Made by a program: the position numbers and the translations under genes. From Stramenopiles sp. TOSAG23-2 (lineage: Eukaryota; Sar), in assembly GCA_900128395.1 (NCBI GenBank), contig LT650034.1:1-10302 (forward strand): 10,302 bases of DNA, given 5' to 3'. The notes under the pieces are model-generated. The model had not been told where the DNA came from and did not search any database. It was given only the letters and a program-made list of their open reading frames with translations. Below are positions 1-8,953 of the stretch, piece by piece. Position 1 is the stretch's first letter. Each line of letters opens with the position of its first letter.

Positions 1-3000
1 GCACTGGGCAAATTGTTAATATTATGGCCAACGATGCAGAAAAACCGATGCACTTTCTGAGAATGGCAAACTTTCTTTGGGGCGGCACGTTGAGAGCAAT
101 TGTTTGCATTATTTTGATATATGTACAAATTGGTAATGCCACGTGGGCTGGTGTTGCACTTTTATCTTTGCTTTTTCCAATTAACAAAAGGGTCTTTACA
201 ATTGTACGAAAATTGAGGACAAAGTTATTGCTACAATCAGATGAGCGAGTGAAATTAACTAATGAAGTTATCAATGGAATTCGAGTGGTAAAATTTTATA
301 ATTGGGAAGCCGCATTTGAAGAAAAAATCAGTGTAGAACGAGAGAAAGAATTGGCTTTATTGCAAAGGTTGGCATGGACACATGCATTTGGTTTCGTTAT
401 GATTCTTCGCTCTGTGCCTTTAATACTACCCCTTGTTGTTTTTCCTTTGGCAAGTAATTTAGGTGTCACGATTACAGCGTCGAAAGCTTTCACTACTATT
501 GCTTTATTTTCCATTTTAAGATTACCTTTTTCATGGCTTCCAGGTGCATTTTTAAATCTTATAGAAGCAAAAGTATCAATTCGAAGAATGCAAAATTTTC
601 TTTTATTACGGGAATTACCAACGAAAGACGTATTAGAACCAACCAATGTTGATGTTTCAACAGGTTTGGTACCATCAATTGAAATTGAAAATTTATCCTA
701 TAGTTGGAATATAGAAGAGCGAAGAAAATTAACTTTGAATGAAATAAATTTAAAAATATTCCCTGGTGAACTTGTCGCTGTTGTCGGGTCGGTTGGATCG
801 GGAAAATCTAGTTTACTATCAGCAATTTTAAACGAAATTGCTGTGGTAAATCCAACTGATTCAAAAAATGATGCAGTTCGTAGAAAAGGTTCGATTGCGT
901 ATGTAAGTCAACAAGCATGGATATTGAACGCTACACTAAGAGACAATATCGTTTTTGGGGATGCATTTGATCCCGTTAAATATCAACAAGTAATTGATGA
1001 TTGTGCTCTTGGTCCAGATTTGGAGGTAATTAAAGGTGGTGATATGGCTGAAATAGGGGAACGCGGCATCAATATTTCCGGAGGACAAAAAGCCCGCATT
1101 GCACTTGCTAGAAGTGTTTACTTAAGCAAGGATATTTATTTAATTGACGATTCGCTATCAGCTGTTGATGCTCATGTTGGGGCTCACATTTTTAATAAAT
1201 GTATTACTGGTTGTTTATCTGATAAGACCCGGGTATTTGTCACCAATTCATTGCAATATTTATCTCGATGCGATAGAATCATTATGTTGGAAAGTGGCAA
1301 GATTGTTCATTTTGATACATATGAAAAATTAACTTCGCTTGGTATCGATTTCGGTATGAATCAAAATGATGATGATCAAGATGCACATGAACCTGTAGAT
1401 ACAAATGGTCTACCAATAGCAAATGGCATAAAGAATGAAGCTAGTGTCAATGAAGAAGGTAAAAAGAACTCAAAAAAAGAACAAAACCATAAAGAAGGTT
1501 CAAATAATTTGACAGAGGCTGAAGACCGTGACGTTGGCGCCGTATCATTTTCACGGTACAGTTATTACTTTAAAAGTGCTGGTTGTACATTAGTTCTAAT
1601 ATGGTTATGTAGTGATATGTTTAGAAGAGGATCAGAAATTGCTGGGCCGTTCATTTTAAGTGATTGGTCTGAAAATTCAATTCGCAAGTGTGAATTACTA
1701 TTGAAAAATAAATATAATAACACTGTATCCCCACATGGTAGCACTGAAAGTCAAACTAATGTTAATGAATGCCATTTACCTCCAGAGGAAAGCTTGCCAT
1801 ATATCAATGCATATATCGGGATAGGCTTGATTGCGATTATTTTTATATGTTCCAAAGCGATTGTCATGGCTGTGATTCGAGTAAAAGTTGGTCGTATTTT
1901 GCATGCACGAATGTTAACGTCAATATTAAGAGCTCCTACACGATTCTTCGACACAACACCGATTGGAAGAATTTTAAATCGTTTTGCAAGTGATACTAAT
2001 AGGGTGGACAACGAAGTTAGTCAATCTCTAATGGGTTTAAGCATGTGTCTTGCAAATGTTATTGGTGCATATGTGGCAATATCTATATCTACTTACGGCT
2101 TTGCAATTTTCATATTAATACCTTTGACTTGGTTGTATGAAAAAATTGCTACTTATTTTCGGAAAACAATGAGAGAAATTAAAAGGCTTGAGTCTTTATC
2201 CAGATCATACATGTTTGCCTCTTTTTCAGAAGCTATTAATGGTGCTTCTAGTATACGGGCGTATAATGTTACGCAACGATTTATTAAAAAAAATGAGGGG
2301 AGTTTTACTATTAACACCCGTAACCATTTAAGTCTGGGTTTTGCTGGCATGTGGTTAAGCATAAGATTAGATGGACTTGCCTCCATACTATCGTTTCTAG
2401 TAGCTGTATATGCTACGATCAGTCAAGGTTCCGCCTATGCAATCCCACCAGGATGGATTGGACTAGGTTTAATTATATGTTTCGAATTGACACAATATTT
2501 GAAACATGGTGTACATCAAGTTGCGAACGCTGAAGTATGTATGAACAGCGTGGAGCGTGTTATGTATTACTCAGAAGACATCGATCAAGAGCAAACGCCT
2601 GATAAAGCTACCATTACACCTATGCCTTCATGGCCTGAGTTTGGAAAAATTAAAGTTTCAAATCTGTCTATGCGCTATCGAATGAATTTACCTTTGGTTC
2701 TCAACGATATTTCGTTTGAAGTTAAGGCTGGAGAACACGTTGGCGTGGTCGGAAGAACTGGTGCTGGGAAATCTAGCCTTTTAACAGCATTTTTTCGCAT
2801 TGTGGAACCTGAAAATGGGGCAGTTTTTATTGATGATGTAAATACTAAATGTATTTCTTTGGATGCGTTGAGGTCTAATTTAACAATTATACCTCAAGAT
2901 CCATGTATGTTTAGCACAACTGTACGACAAAATCTTGATCCATTCAAAAATCACACTGATGAAGAATTGTGGGAAGCACTTGCAAAATGCCAAATGAAAG

Positions 3001-3507
3001 AGGTTGTAAAAGGTTTGAAAGGGAAATTAAATTTTTATGTCGCTGAAAGGGGTGAAAATTTCAGCGTTGGTCAACGACAATTATTGTGCATTGCAAGGGC
3101 ATTGATACGAAAGCCAAAAGTATTGATGCTAGACGAAGCAACTGCTAGCATTGATCAGGAGAGCGACACCTTTATACAGAAAACCATACGTGAAGCATTT
3201 GGTGATATAACAGTGATAACTATAGCACACAGGTACGTATATATATATCCACTTTAAATATATTGTATTCGCATTAACACTTTTATTTTTATATTATATA
3301 TATTATTGTCACAGGATAAATACTATTATAGATAGTGACAAAGTGTTAGTGATGGAAGAAGGCAAAATCGCAGAATACGATTCTCCAAAAAATCTGTTGA
3401 ACCAAAAGGATAGCATGTTTTCTAAATTGATAAATAATATGGGTGAAGAAGCTGCTAACCACATGCGAACTTTAGCTAATGCAAACATGGTAAAAATTAA
3501 AATGTAA
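1..3507 (+). CDS. ABC transporter, subfamily C (MRP-like), 3' part of gene, join(1..3232,3315..3507)
   Basis: ATP-driven exporter of the ABCC/MRP family, whose members usually move organic anions and glutathione or other conjugates across plasma or vacuolar membranes; the substrate here is unknown. The frame is open from the left edge: codons from base 3 read [13 protein letters not shown], the conserved ABCC motif inside TMD1, so the ATG at 24 is internal and the N-terminus lies outside the window. About 1,140 residues are visible: end of TMD1 (nt 1-620), NBD1 (Walker A 786-809, signature ISGGQ 1074-1088, Walker B IYLIDD 1134-1151), an acidic/lysine-rich linker (about 1350-1530), TMD2 (about 1545-2520), and NBD2 (Walker A 2751-2774, FSVGQ 3060-3074, Walker B VLMLDE 3120-3137, H-loop His 3228-3230). 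NBD1 looks catalytically weak (Asp for the catalytic Glu; Asn at 1245-1247 for the switch His), while NBD2 is canonical. The first TMD2 loop has an NNT sequon between two cysteines. Splicing restores the usual C-terminal end of NBD2; stop TAA at 3505-3507. Whether a TMD0 exists cannot be seen. Confidence 0.95.
3233..3314 (+). other. Spliceosomal intron, 82 nt, phase 2, in the ABCC gene
   Basis: The transporter frame reads ITIAHR and would then run into YVYIYPL and a stop. Removing GTACGT...CACAG joins AG to G, rebuilding the Arg codon and continuing as [22 protein letters not shown], the standard sequence after the NBD2 H-loop in ABCC proteins. The donor is GTACGT and the acceptor is TTGTCACAG. 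A possible branch site ATTAAC lies at 3273-3278. The intron is very AT-rich. It is the only intron supported in the recognised genes. Confidence 0.93.
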
Positions 3508-3519
3508 TAAAAATTGAAT

Positions 3520-3567
3520 TTATCAGTATTATATAAAATAATTCTCTTATTTATCAGTATTATATAA
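3520..3567. repeat. 17-bp direct repeat just after the ABCC stop
   Basis: TTATCAGTATTATATAA occurs at 3520-3536 and again, identical, at 3551-3567, offset 31 bp. It sits directly after the transporter stop codon, so it would lie in the 3' UTR or at the transcript end. No function is evident. Confidence 0.75.
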
Positions 3568-3654
3568 TTAATTTACGCATAATTTATTGTTTTAATTTAC
3601 TCACATGATAATTCCTACTCTTCAAAAGAATACAATAACTGAAATAATCTATCT

Positions 3655-3690
3655 CACACTAGTGTGTTGATATTCTCATAATCGAGAATA
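3655..3690. repeat. Perfect 12-bp palindrome followed by a 7-bp-stem hairpin
   Basis: CACACTAGTGTG (3655-3666) is a perfect palindrome. Four bases later TATTCTC (3671-3677) and GAGAATA (3684-3690) are exact inverted copies around a 6-nt loop. Two perfect dyads side by side are less likely by chance than either alone. They could be a protein-binding site or the remains of a transposon end; neither is established. Confidence 0.6.
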
Positions 3691-3736
3691 CCAATGAAGG
3701 TAAATAGGTAGTATCAACTACTCATAATAGCTGATT

Positions 3737-3842
3737 GAAAACGTACATCATAGGAAGGCGGAGAATAAATTGTACCAGGGTACAATTCAGAAAACGTACA
3801 TCATAGGAAGGCGGAGAATAAATTGTACCAGGGTACAATTCA
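3737..3842. repeat. Two identical 53-bp tandem copies, each with a palindrome
   Basis: The unit starting GAAAACGTACATCATAGG at 3737-3789 is repeated without a mismatch at 3790-3842. Each unit ends with AATTGTACC-AG-GGTACAATT, a 9-bp inverted repeat around two bases. Perfect identity in otherwise noncoding DNA points to a recent duplication. Two copies abut with no spacer, so this is not a CRISPR-type array. Confidence 0.9.
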
Positions 3843-4520
3843 GTATTATAGATATCTTCATTATTAAAATAATGGCACACTCTGTGGAGTAAGATTAACT
3901 CTATCGCAATGTTACGATTCACTGTCTATCAATTTCAGTTTAGTGGAGATAGATGTTATTGCCTCAGTTGTTGTAGTCAATATGAACGTATTTACACCGC
4001 CATCTGGCCATGTGCCCACATATTAAAAATTGAATAGCACAATCCAAAATAATAATCCTTCTGCAAGATCTAACTACTGTATCAAATTTCTATATAATAG
4101 TTCTTTTACTACGTAAATCGTGCAATCTGTACCCCACTGTTTTGGGGAGTTTTCATCCGTCTTATTTACACCCTTAAATAGAAGAAGAAGATGTGGACTT
4201 GAGTTGATAGTAGCTTAAAGTAGTAGTGTTTTTTATTTTAGTATAAAATAATCACGACACTAATTATACATTTTTGTTACGATGTGCACAAAATAAAAAT
4301 GAATGAAGGAAAAGAACGACGACGAGGAGGAGAAATAATACAACTTATAATATAATAGATGATAATAAATATAAAAAAGCACAAAATAGAAAGATATTGA
4401 TAGAAATATATTAGAGTATATATATGTATGATACATGAAAAAACAAAAATAAGGATAAATTCAATACAAATAAACTTATTACTATTATCCACAAAGACCC
4501 AATAATACAGACGTACATAC

Positions 4521-4544
4521 ACCACACCACACCACACCACACCA

Positions 4545-4596
<52 letters not shown>

Positions 4597-4619
4597 TCAT
4601 ATATATATATATATATATA
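4521..4619. repeat. Compound microsatellite (ACCAC)5-(CA)25-(AT)10
   Basis: Five copies of ACCAC (4521-4545) run into 25 CA dinucleotides (4546-4595), then TTC and ten AT dinucleotides (4599-4618). The tract ends 8 nt before the CCDC22 start codon, so it must lie in the 5' UTR or core promoter of that gene. The CCDC22 frame stays open through it, back to a TGA at 4436-4438, but contains no ATG there. Such tracts vary in length between individuals. Confidence 0.97.
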
Positions 4620-4627
4620 CATCCATC

Positions 4628-6511
4628 ATGTCTGAAGGGGATGAGATTTTATTTATATCCTTTAAACAAGCGGGTATTGAAATATCAGAGGAAGTAAAAA
4701 CCATTGAAGATTTTGATGCAAGTAACGTAATAAGCGTGTGTTCGCAAAGTCTAAAAATTATACATACAGCAACTGGTACTATTAATAATAAAGTAAAAAA
4801 ATTACCAGAGAGTTTACCAAAAAATGTTGCAGCAAGACATCGTGTATGTACAAATCTAGGTACTTTTATTAAAGCGCTTGGATATACTGGTGAAACCGGC
4901 TATAATCAATTTTTATATCCAAATGGTAAAGATGTCCGTAATTTACTATTATGGTTGATTGATCAACTCCCAAAAGATGAAGGTGGCGAAGGTGAAGCGA
5001 TTGGCGCAGGTGCCGTGTTGCAAAATAAGATCAAAAAATCATTAAAAGGTTGGAAAAATAAAAGATGGACACCACATTTTGCCAGCATCAACCCACTATG
5101 TGGCACTTTTGAGGCGCTGCCTATTTATACAGCAGAGACAGAGACAAAAACGAATGATGAATACATCACAAAATATGGCAATTCGAAGCAATTGTCAGAT
5201 GTTTCAAAACAAGTGGCGTATTCAACGCAACTGTGTCCATCTATAATACAAAACAACATGGGTAAAGTATTAAAAGAAACCGCAAATGAAAAATTGTTAG
5301 ATGAGGCCGGCTTAGATGATATTGCAAGTTTTCGTAAGAAGAAATTACATAACTTGAATTCGTACTTAAAAAACGCATTGATACGAAATAATGCGGGAGG
5401 AAATGCTGATAAATTCACTGGTGATGGGAATGACAACGCGTCGATGGATGAATTGATTGCATCGCTTGGCAAAGGTGGTGGAGATGATGAGAGTAACCGC
5501 TTTAAAAATCAAACCGCTTTTACCCAAGAACAATCTGATATGAATGAAAAAGATACACCAGATGCAGAAGAAAAAGATGCCGAAACGATAAGAAAAGAAA
5601 GAGATGATGAGATAAATCAATTAGATAGTGAATTACAAGCACTTTTAGCATTCTTATCACATGCTTCAAAAGGCAGTGAAAAATTAGGAACGGAGACAAA
5701 GAAATACCAAGATGGATTGAAAGGCATGGAAGAGAAAGTGACAAATGCAGAAAAAGAATACCAAGTAAAAAATAGAACGTTACAAATGCTTCCAAATGCT
5801 GAAGAAAATATTCAAAAATTACGAGATATATGTTCGCAAAAAGAGAAGAAGCTTAAAGATTTGGCGGATCAATGGGAGGAATGGAAAGGACCAATGATGA
5901 AAGAATATGATGCCATCATGGCAAAATTAACCAAACGAAAATCGGAAGGCCGCTGGAAAGTTGCGGAAATGCGACGTATGCGAGAGGAAATGCGTGGAAT
6001 GGCTGGAACTATACGTGAAGCGGAGGAGCGATACAAATTATTGTCAGAAGAATTTGAAAAAATGCCTAAATCAATTAATCGTGCTGTATATACCTATAGG
6101 ATTATGGATATTATTAAGCAAATACGTAAACAAAAAAACGAAATTGAACGAATCGTTGATGATATACGCAGTGTACAACGAGCATTAAACATCACATCAC
6201 AGAAATTAACGCGGGTGGAAGCCATAACAGATGAGCACGTGTTTCAAGCAGCGAAACGAGCAACTGATCCGGCATATGTAAAAGCCTATCGTATGTTGGC
6301 AAATGTACGTGAAATATTTGAGGCATTAGTATCTACTGCACAAGAGGCTGGAAAATTTGAAAATAATAGTCGTGATTTAGAGCAGATGTCGAAGAAGCTA
6401 ACAATTAGAAATACGGCACAAAATATGGAGAGGGTATTGTCTGATTTGGACGCTGTTAAACAAGAAAATATTGCCATGGCAAAGAAAATAAAAAAGATAC
6501 AGCGGACTTGA
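4628..6511 (+). CDS. CCDC22: CCDC22 homologue (CCC/Commander complex subunit)
   Basis: CCDC22 is a core subunit of the CCC complex (COMMD proteins, CCDC22, CCDC93), which works with retriever and WASH on endosomes to recycle membrane cargo. This 627-residue protein is full length for the family and has no intron. The N-terminus (about 1-118) is the NDC80/NUF2-like calponin-homology fold: MSEGDEILFISFKQAG, then GETGYNQFLYPNGKDVRNLL. A linker follows with WTPHFASINPLC (147-158) and an Asp/Gly-rich stretch (266-289). Coiled coil fills about 315-625 and carries the family's best-conserved stretch, MPKSINRAVYTYRIMDII (479-496) with IRKQKNEIERI, and ITDEHVFQAAK (533-543). ATG 4628 is the first in-frame Met after the TGA at 4436-4438 and matches the family N-terminus. 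Stop TGA at 6509-6511. The gene converges on IMP1. Confidence 0.95.
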   Translation: MSEGDEILFISFKQAGIEISEEVKTIEDFDASNVISVCSQSLKIIHTATGTINNKVKKLPESLPKNVAARHRVCTNLGTFIKALGYTGETGYNQFLYPNGKDVRNLLLWLIDQLPKDEGGEGEAIGAGAVLQNKIKKSLKGWKNKRWTPHFASINPLCGTFEALPIYTAETETKTNDEYITKYGNSKQLSDVSKQVAYSTQLCPSIIQNNMGKVLKETANEKLLDEAGLDDIASFRKKKLHNLNSYLKNALIRNNAGGNADKFTGDGNDNASMDELIASLGKGGGDDESNRFKNQTAFTQEQSDMNEKDTPDAEEKDAETIRKERDDEINQLDSELQALLAFLSHASKGSEKLGTETKKYQDGLKGMEEKVTNAEKEYQVKNRTLQMLPNAEENIQKLRDICSQKEKKLKDLADQWEEWKGPMMKEYDAIMAKLTKRKSEGRWKVAEMRRMREEMRGMAGTIREAEERYKLLSEEFEKMPKSINRAVYTYRIMDIIKQIRKQKNEIERIVDDIRSVQRALNITSQKLTRVEAITDEHVFQAAKRATDPAYVKAYRMLANVREIFEALVSTAQEAGKFENNSRDLEQMSKKLTIRNTAQNMERVLSDLDAVKQENIAMAKKIKKIQRT

Positions 6512-6520
6512 CCCATTAAA

Positions 6521-6526
6521 AATAAA
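6521..6526 (+). terminator. Possible polyadenylation signal of CCDC22 (AATAAA)
   Basis: A canonical AATAAA hexamer begins 10 nt after the CCDC22 stop codon. The spacing would give a very short 3' UTR. In DNA this AT-rich the hexamer also arises by chance, so the call is tentative. Confidence 0.4.
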
Positions 6527-6664
6527 TTTATATATATATTATATATATTGATTAAACCATGTGATTTACAACTTTATGAAGGAGTATCTCTTTCGTCTAA
6601 CTCTGAATCACAGACAGAGGAACAATCTTTTGAATACTAAAAATAATTTTTACTAAAACTTTAT

Positions 6665-6910
6665 AAATCATTTTTGATTTAAGATGTTAATGAACGGGAG
6701 TAAAAGAAATTTATATAATATATTTGAGTAAGAGAACATTTTATATATATATATCATTTAATACGTACCAGTATGATATAATAAATGAGTATTTAAATCA
6801 TTTTTTTGATTTGAGATGTTAATTTCCGGGAGTAAAAGAAATTTATATAATACATGAGTAAGAGAAAATGTTTATGCTTATATATCACTCTAGTATATTA
6901 TGATATGATG
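6665..6910. repeat. Diverged ~130-bp tandem duplication
   Basis: A segment starting at about 6665 recurs from about 6795. Shared blocks in the same order include AAATCA-T(n)-GATTT, AGATGTTAAT, CGGGAGTAAAAGAAATTTAT (6695-6714 and 6827-6846), GAGTAAGAGAA, then TATATATCA and a TATGATAT stretch. There are scattered substitutions and small indels, so the duplication is older than the 53-bp one upstream. Each copy starts with a small hairpin (AAATCA/TGATTT). Confidence 0.85.
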
Positions 6911-7052
6911 CATATGATATTATATAATTTGTTGTACTTCGTATTATACATATTTTTTATATGCGCTCTTTATGTGTGATGTATGTATGTATGTGTGCTT
7001 TAAATACTTCCTTTATCATATCTTGATCTATAAGTGTATGTATAAAAAATCC

Positions 7053-7871
7053 TCAAACTTTGATTAAATCTTTGAAATGATGTGCTGTACCCGGCAATGT
7101 TTCATTTTCAATATGTTCAATAACAAATGGATTTGGGTAAATACGACAAAATGCACGATATTTCAACAAGGTAATTGGTATAGGTCCATAGTCCCTGGAG
7201 TCACTGGAATTTCTTGGATTATCTCCTTGTAGCCATACATGTCCGTGTGGTATTATATATTCCTCAAACGGTCCTCGTTTCGAACAACGTATTTTAGGTA
7301 TATGTACAACATCACCAGCAACTGCACGGACACGTTTCACGACATATTGACCAGGTTTTGTTGGTGATTTAGCCACTACTACATCGCCTACATGATAGTC
7401 CCGAAATATTGGAGTAATTGCTTCAACAATTAATAAATCGCCGACTACATGAAATGTGTCTAACATAGATGGACCCATAACCAAAGTTACATATGCCACA
7501 TGTTCAGTAAATATATAAGCAATACTTGCAAAAACTAATACACGGAAAAAATATTCGCCAAATTCTGAGACTGATTCTTTTACTTTTGTAATACTATTAG
7601 CAGTTTCTTTAACTTCTATTTTGGCTCCATCGAAAAGGCGTCGGATCACTTCTTTTATATTCTTCTTGTTATGATTAATATTCTTCTGGTTTGCAGTGAC
7701 AAAAAATCTTCTTGCAGTATGAACATGAAAATATTTACATTGAAAGTTATTGGTTTCCTTATTTGGTAATTTTTTGAAATGCTTTATTTTTTTCGAAATA
7801 TTCTGATGTCGACTAAAATAACTTTTCATCGTTCCGAAAGTCTTAAGTTTCATAAAGAAATCTCTTAACAT
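7053..7871 (-). CDS. IMMP1L: Mitochondrial inner membrane protease subunit 1 (IMP1/IMMP1L-like)
   Basis: S26-family Ser/Lys protease that cleaves sorting signals of proteins delivered to the intermembrane space; in yeast and animals it acts in the inner membrane with IMP2. The 272-residue protein has a hydrophobic segment at about 108-130, then GPSM with the catalytic Ser135, [11 protein letters not shown] with the general-base Lys179, and the conserved GHVWLQGDN (210-218) and [12 protein letters not shown] (221-232) boxes. These boxes fit IMP1 better than IMP2. Family members are commonly about 160-190 residues; the excess is an N-terminal region of about 105 residues rich in Lys, Arg, Asn and Phe, probably a mitochondrial targeting sequence plus a linker. 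Met at 7871-7869 is the first after an in-frame TAA at 7883-7881, so the extension is within the open frame; Met7 and Met15 are alternative starts. Stop TGA at 7055-7053. No intron. Confidence 0.93.
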   Translation of the reverse strand: MLRDFFMKLKTFGTMKSYFSRHQNISKKIKHFKKLPNKETNNFQCKYFHVHTARRFFVTANQKNINHNKKNIKEVIRRLFDGAKIEVKETANSITKVKESVSEFGEYFFRVLVFASIAYIFTEHVAYVTLVMGPSMLDTFHVVGDLLIVEAITPIFRDYHVGDVVVAKSPTKPGQYVVKRVRAVAGDVVHIPKIRCSKRGPFEEYIIPHGHVWLQGDNPRNSSDSRDYGPIPITLLKYRAFCRIYPNPFVIEHIENETLPGTAHHFKDLIKV

Positions 7872-8080
7872 TTTTATTATTTATTTTAATTATTAAACAA
7901 ATCCGAACAGTTAACGAGAACGAATTAAAAACTATACATATATTATAGTATAATATAATATGTTATTATACAACATATAGAGAATTATTTATGTATATGC
8001 TGGTATGTATAATTACATCAGTAGTATTCGTGTGTGGTTAACTTTATTAGAATTATTATATTATTATTATTTCAATTATA
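7872..8080. other. Upstream region of IMP1
   Basis: About 210 bp between the IMP1 start and the transposon, very AT-rich, with runs such as TATATTATAGTATAATATAATATG near 7937-7962 (described, not resolved). It presumably holds the IMP1 5' UTR and promoter. No individual regulatory site can be supported. Confidence 0.4.
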
Positions 8081-8082
8081 TA

Positions 8083-8107
8083 CTGGTTGTCCCGGATTAA
8101 CTACACA
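8083..8107 (+). repeat. Left terminal inverted repeat of the transposon
   Basis: 25 bp beginning CTGGTTGTCCCGG and ending CTACACA, preceded by TA. It pairs without mismatch with 8954-8978. Confidence 0.92.
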
Positions 8108-8577
8108 CATGTTTAAAAAATTTAGAAAATTTTTAATTTTTATTTTTGTGAAAATCCAAGCGAGGAATGTTTGACTCACATATATAGAAAGGTGCAGAAA
8201 TAGTTTCCATAACTAAAACAAAAGTTTTTTTTACTTTTCTTGAGTGGAAATAGTTCAAACAAAGTTGATTAGGAATTGCAAATTGGAAGATCTAAATCTT
8301 AAATGATTATACCGGATTTACTTTACCGCCTTTATGCTATTTCTATGCTATCAACATTTTTAGATTTTTGCGCGAAATAAATTTCACTTTGGATTTATAA
8401 GTATCTAAATTCTTGCTATGCACCTGCTATTTCCCAATATTCCAAAAAGATACAGCTGCTTCAGATATCATATTAAGTAAAATTAATTAAATCATATGAT
8501 TAATAAGTTTAATTGATTTTAATGTGTTGTACTTGATGATTCTGTCTCCTAATTTATATTTCCTGATGAAATAACAA

Positions 8578-8662
8578 TATTTTTGACATAAAATACTCAA
8601 GTATAAATAAATATTGTATTATTTTTGACATAAAATACTCAAGTATAAAAAATACATTGTAT
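8578..8662. repeat. 42-bp tandem repeat, two copies, inside the transposon
   Basis: TATTTTTGACATAAAATACT starts a unit at 8578 and again at 8620. The copies are identical for about the first 31 bases and then differ slightly (ATAAATATTGTAT against AAAATACATTGTAT). Confidence 0.88.
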
Positions 8663-8684
8663 TCTTATTATTCATCTTATAAAA

Positions 8685-8825
8685 ATTAGTATACCAAAAT
8701 TTATGCCTATCGATTTGTTTAAAAATATTAGTATACCAAAAACCATGCCTACTGATTAAAATACCCTTATTATATTTAATTATTTTTTGGTTTTTTTAAA
8801 TGGTAGGCATATATTTTAGTATACT
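8685..8825. repeat. Three-copy motif inside the transposon: two direct, one inverted
   Basis: TTAGTATACCAAAA...ATGCCTA occurs at about 8686-8709 and again at about 8729-8753. An inverted copy, GGTAGGCATATATTTTAGTA, runs 8802-8825. The second and third copies form a 24-bp inverted repeat (19 of 24 positions pair) around a 48-nt AT-rich loop. This could be a small element nested in the larger one or an internal structure of it. Confidence 0.75.
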
Positions 8826-8953
8826 AGTCCTCTGATGTAAAAGATAATGCAAGTTTGATGAACCACTTAAATATAGGCTAGCTAATATATTGCTGGAAAT
8901 ATCCAATTATTAAAATGGCACAGTATTGGAAAATTCTACTTTGGCTTCTTGTA

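Larger units (their letters stand above)
3508..4520. other. Intergenic region between the ABCC and CCDC22 genes
   Basis: About 1 kb with no frame that looks coding. AATAAA at 3506-3511 overlaps the transporter stop codon and may be too close to act as its polyadenylation signal. The region contains several small repeats and palindromes, listed separately. The 3' part (4270-4520) is very A-rich on the plus strand and presumably holds the promoter and 5' UTR of the CCDC22 gene, but no specific promoter element can be assigned. Confidence 0.6.
6512..7052. other. Convergent intergenic spacer between CCDC22 and IMP1
   Basis: These 541 bp separate two convergent stop codons and must hold both 3' UTRs and transcript ends. 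They contain TA-rich tracts (about 6528-6550 and 6741-6756), a short (GTAT)n run near 6981-6993 and the diverged tandem duplication listed separately. No coding frame or RNA gene is visible. Confidence 0.65.

Noticed and set aside
24-3257. Reading the transporter as a complete 1077-residue protein starting at 24
   Set aside because: The codons before 24 already match the ABCC motif, and the end YVYIYPL is intron sequence; the real protein extends at both ends.
3737-3842. Possible CRISPR array or bacterial operator
   Set aside because: The two copies abut without spacers and the genome is eukaryotic.
3722-3922. A 66-codon minus-strand frame over the 53-bp duplication
   Set aside because: Its repeated peptide simply mirrors the DNA duplication, and no start context or family supports it.
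4277-4600. Minus-strand frames with long Val-Cys repeats
   Set aside because: They are the translation of the CA microsatellite and its AT-rich flank, with no other protein-like content.
5125-5795. Minus-strand and off-frame open stretches within CCDC22 and within the transporter
   Set aside because: They overlap strongly supported coding frames, lack recognisable motifs and are expected as shadows of AT-rich coding DNA.
7053-7871. Bacterial signal peptidase I (LepB) or contamination
   Set aside because: The GDN...[12 protein letters not shown] boxes, basic N-terminal extension and size fit mitochondrial IMP1, and composition matches the neighbouring eukaryotic genes.
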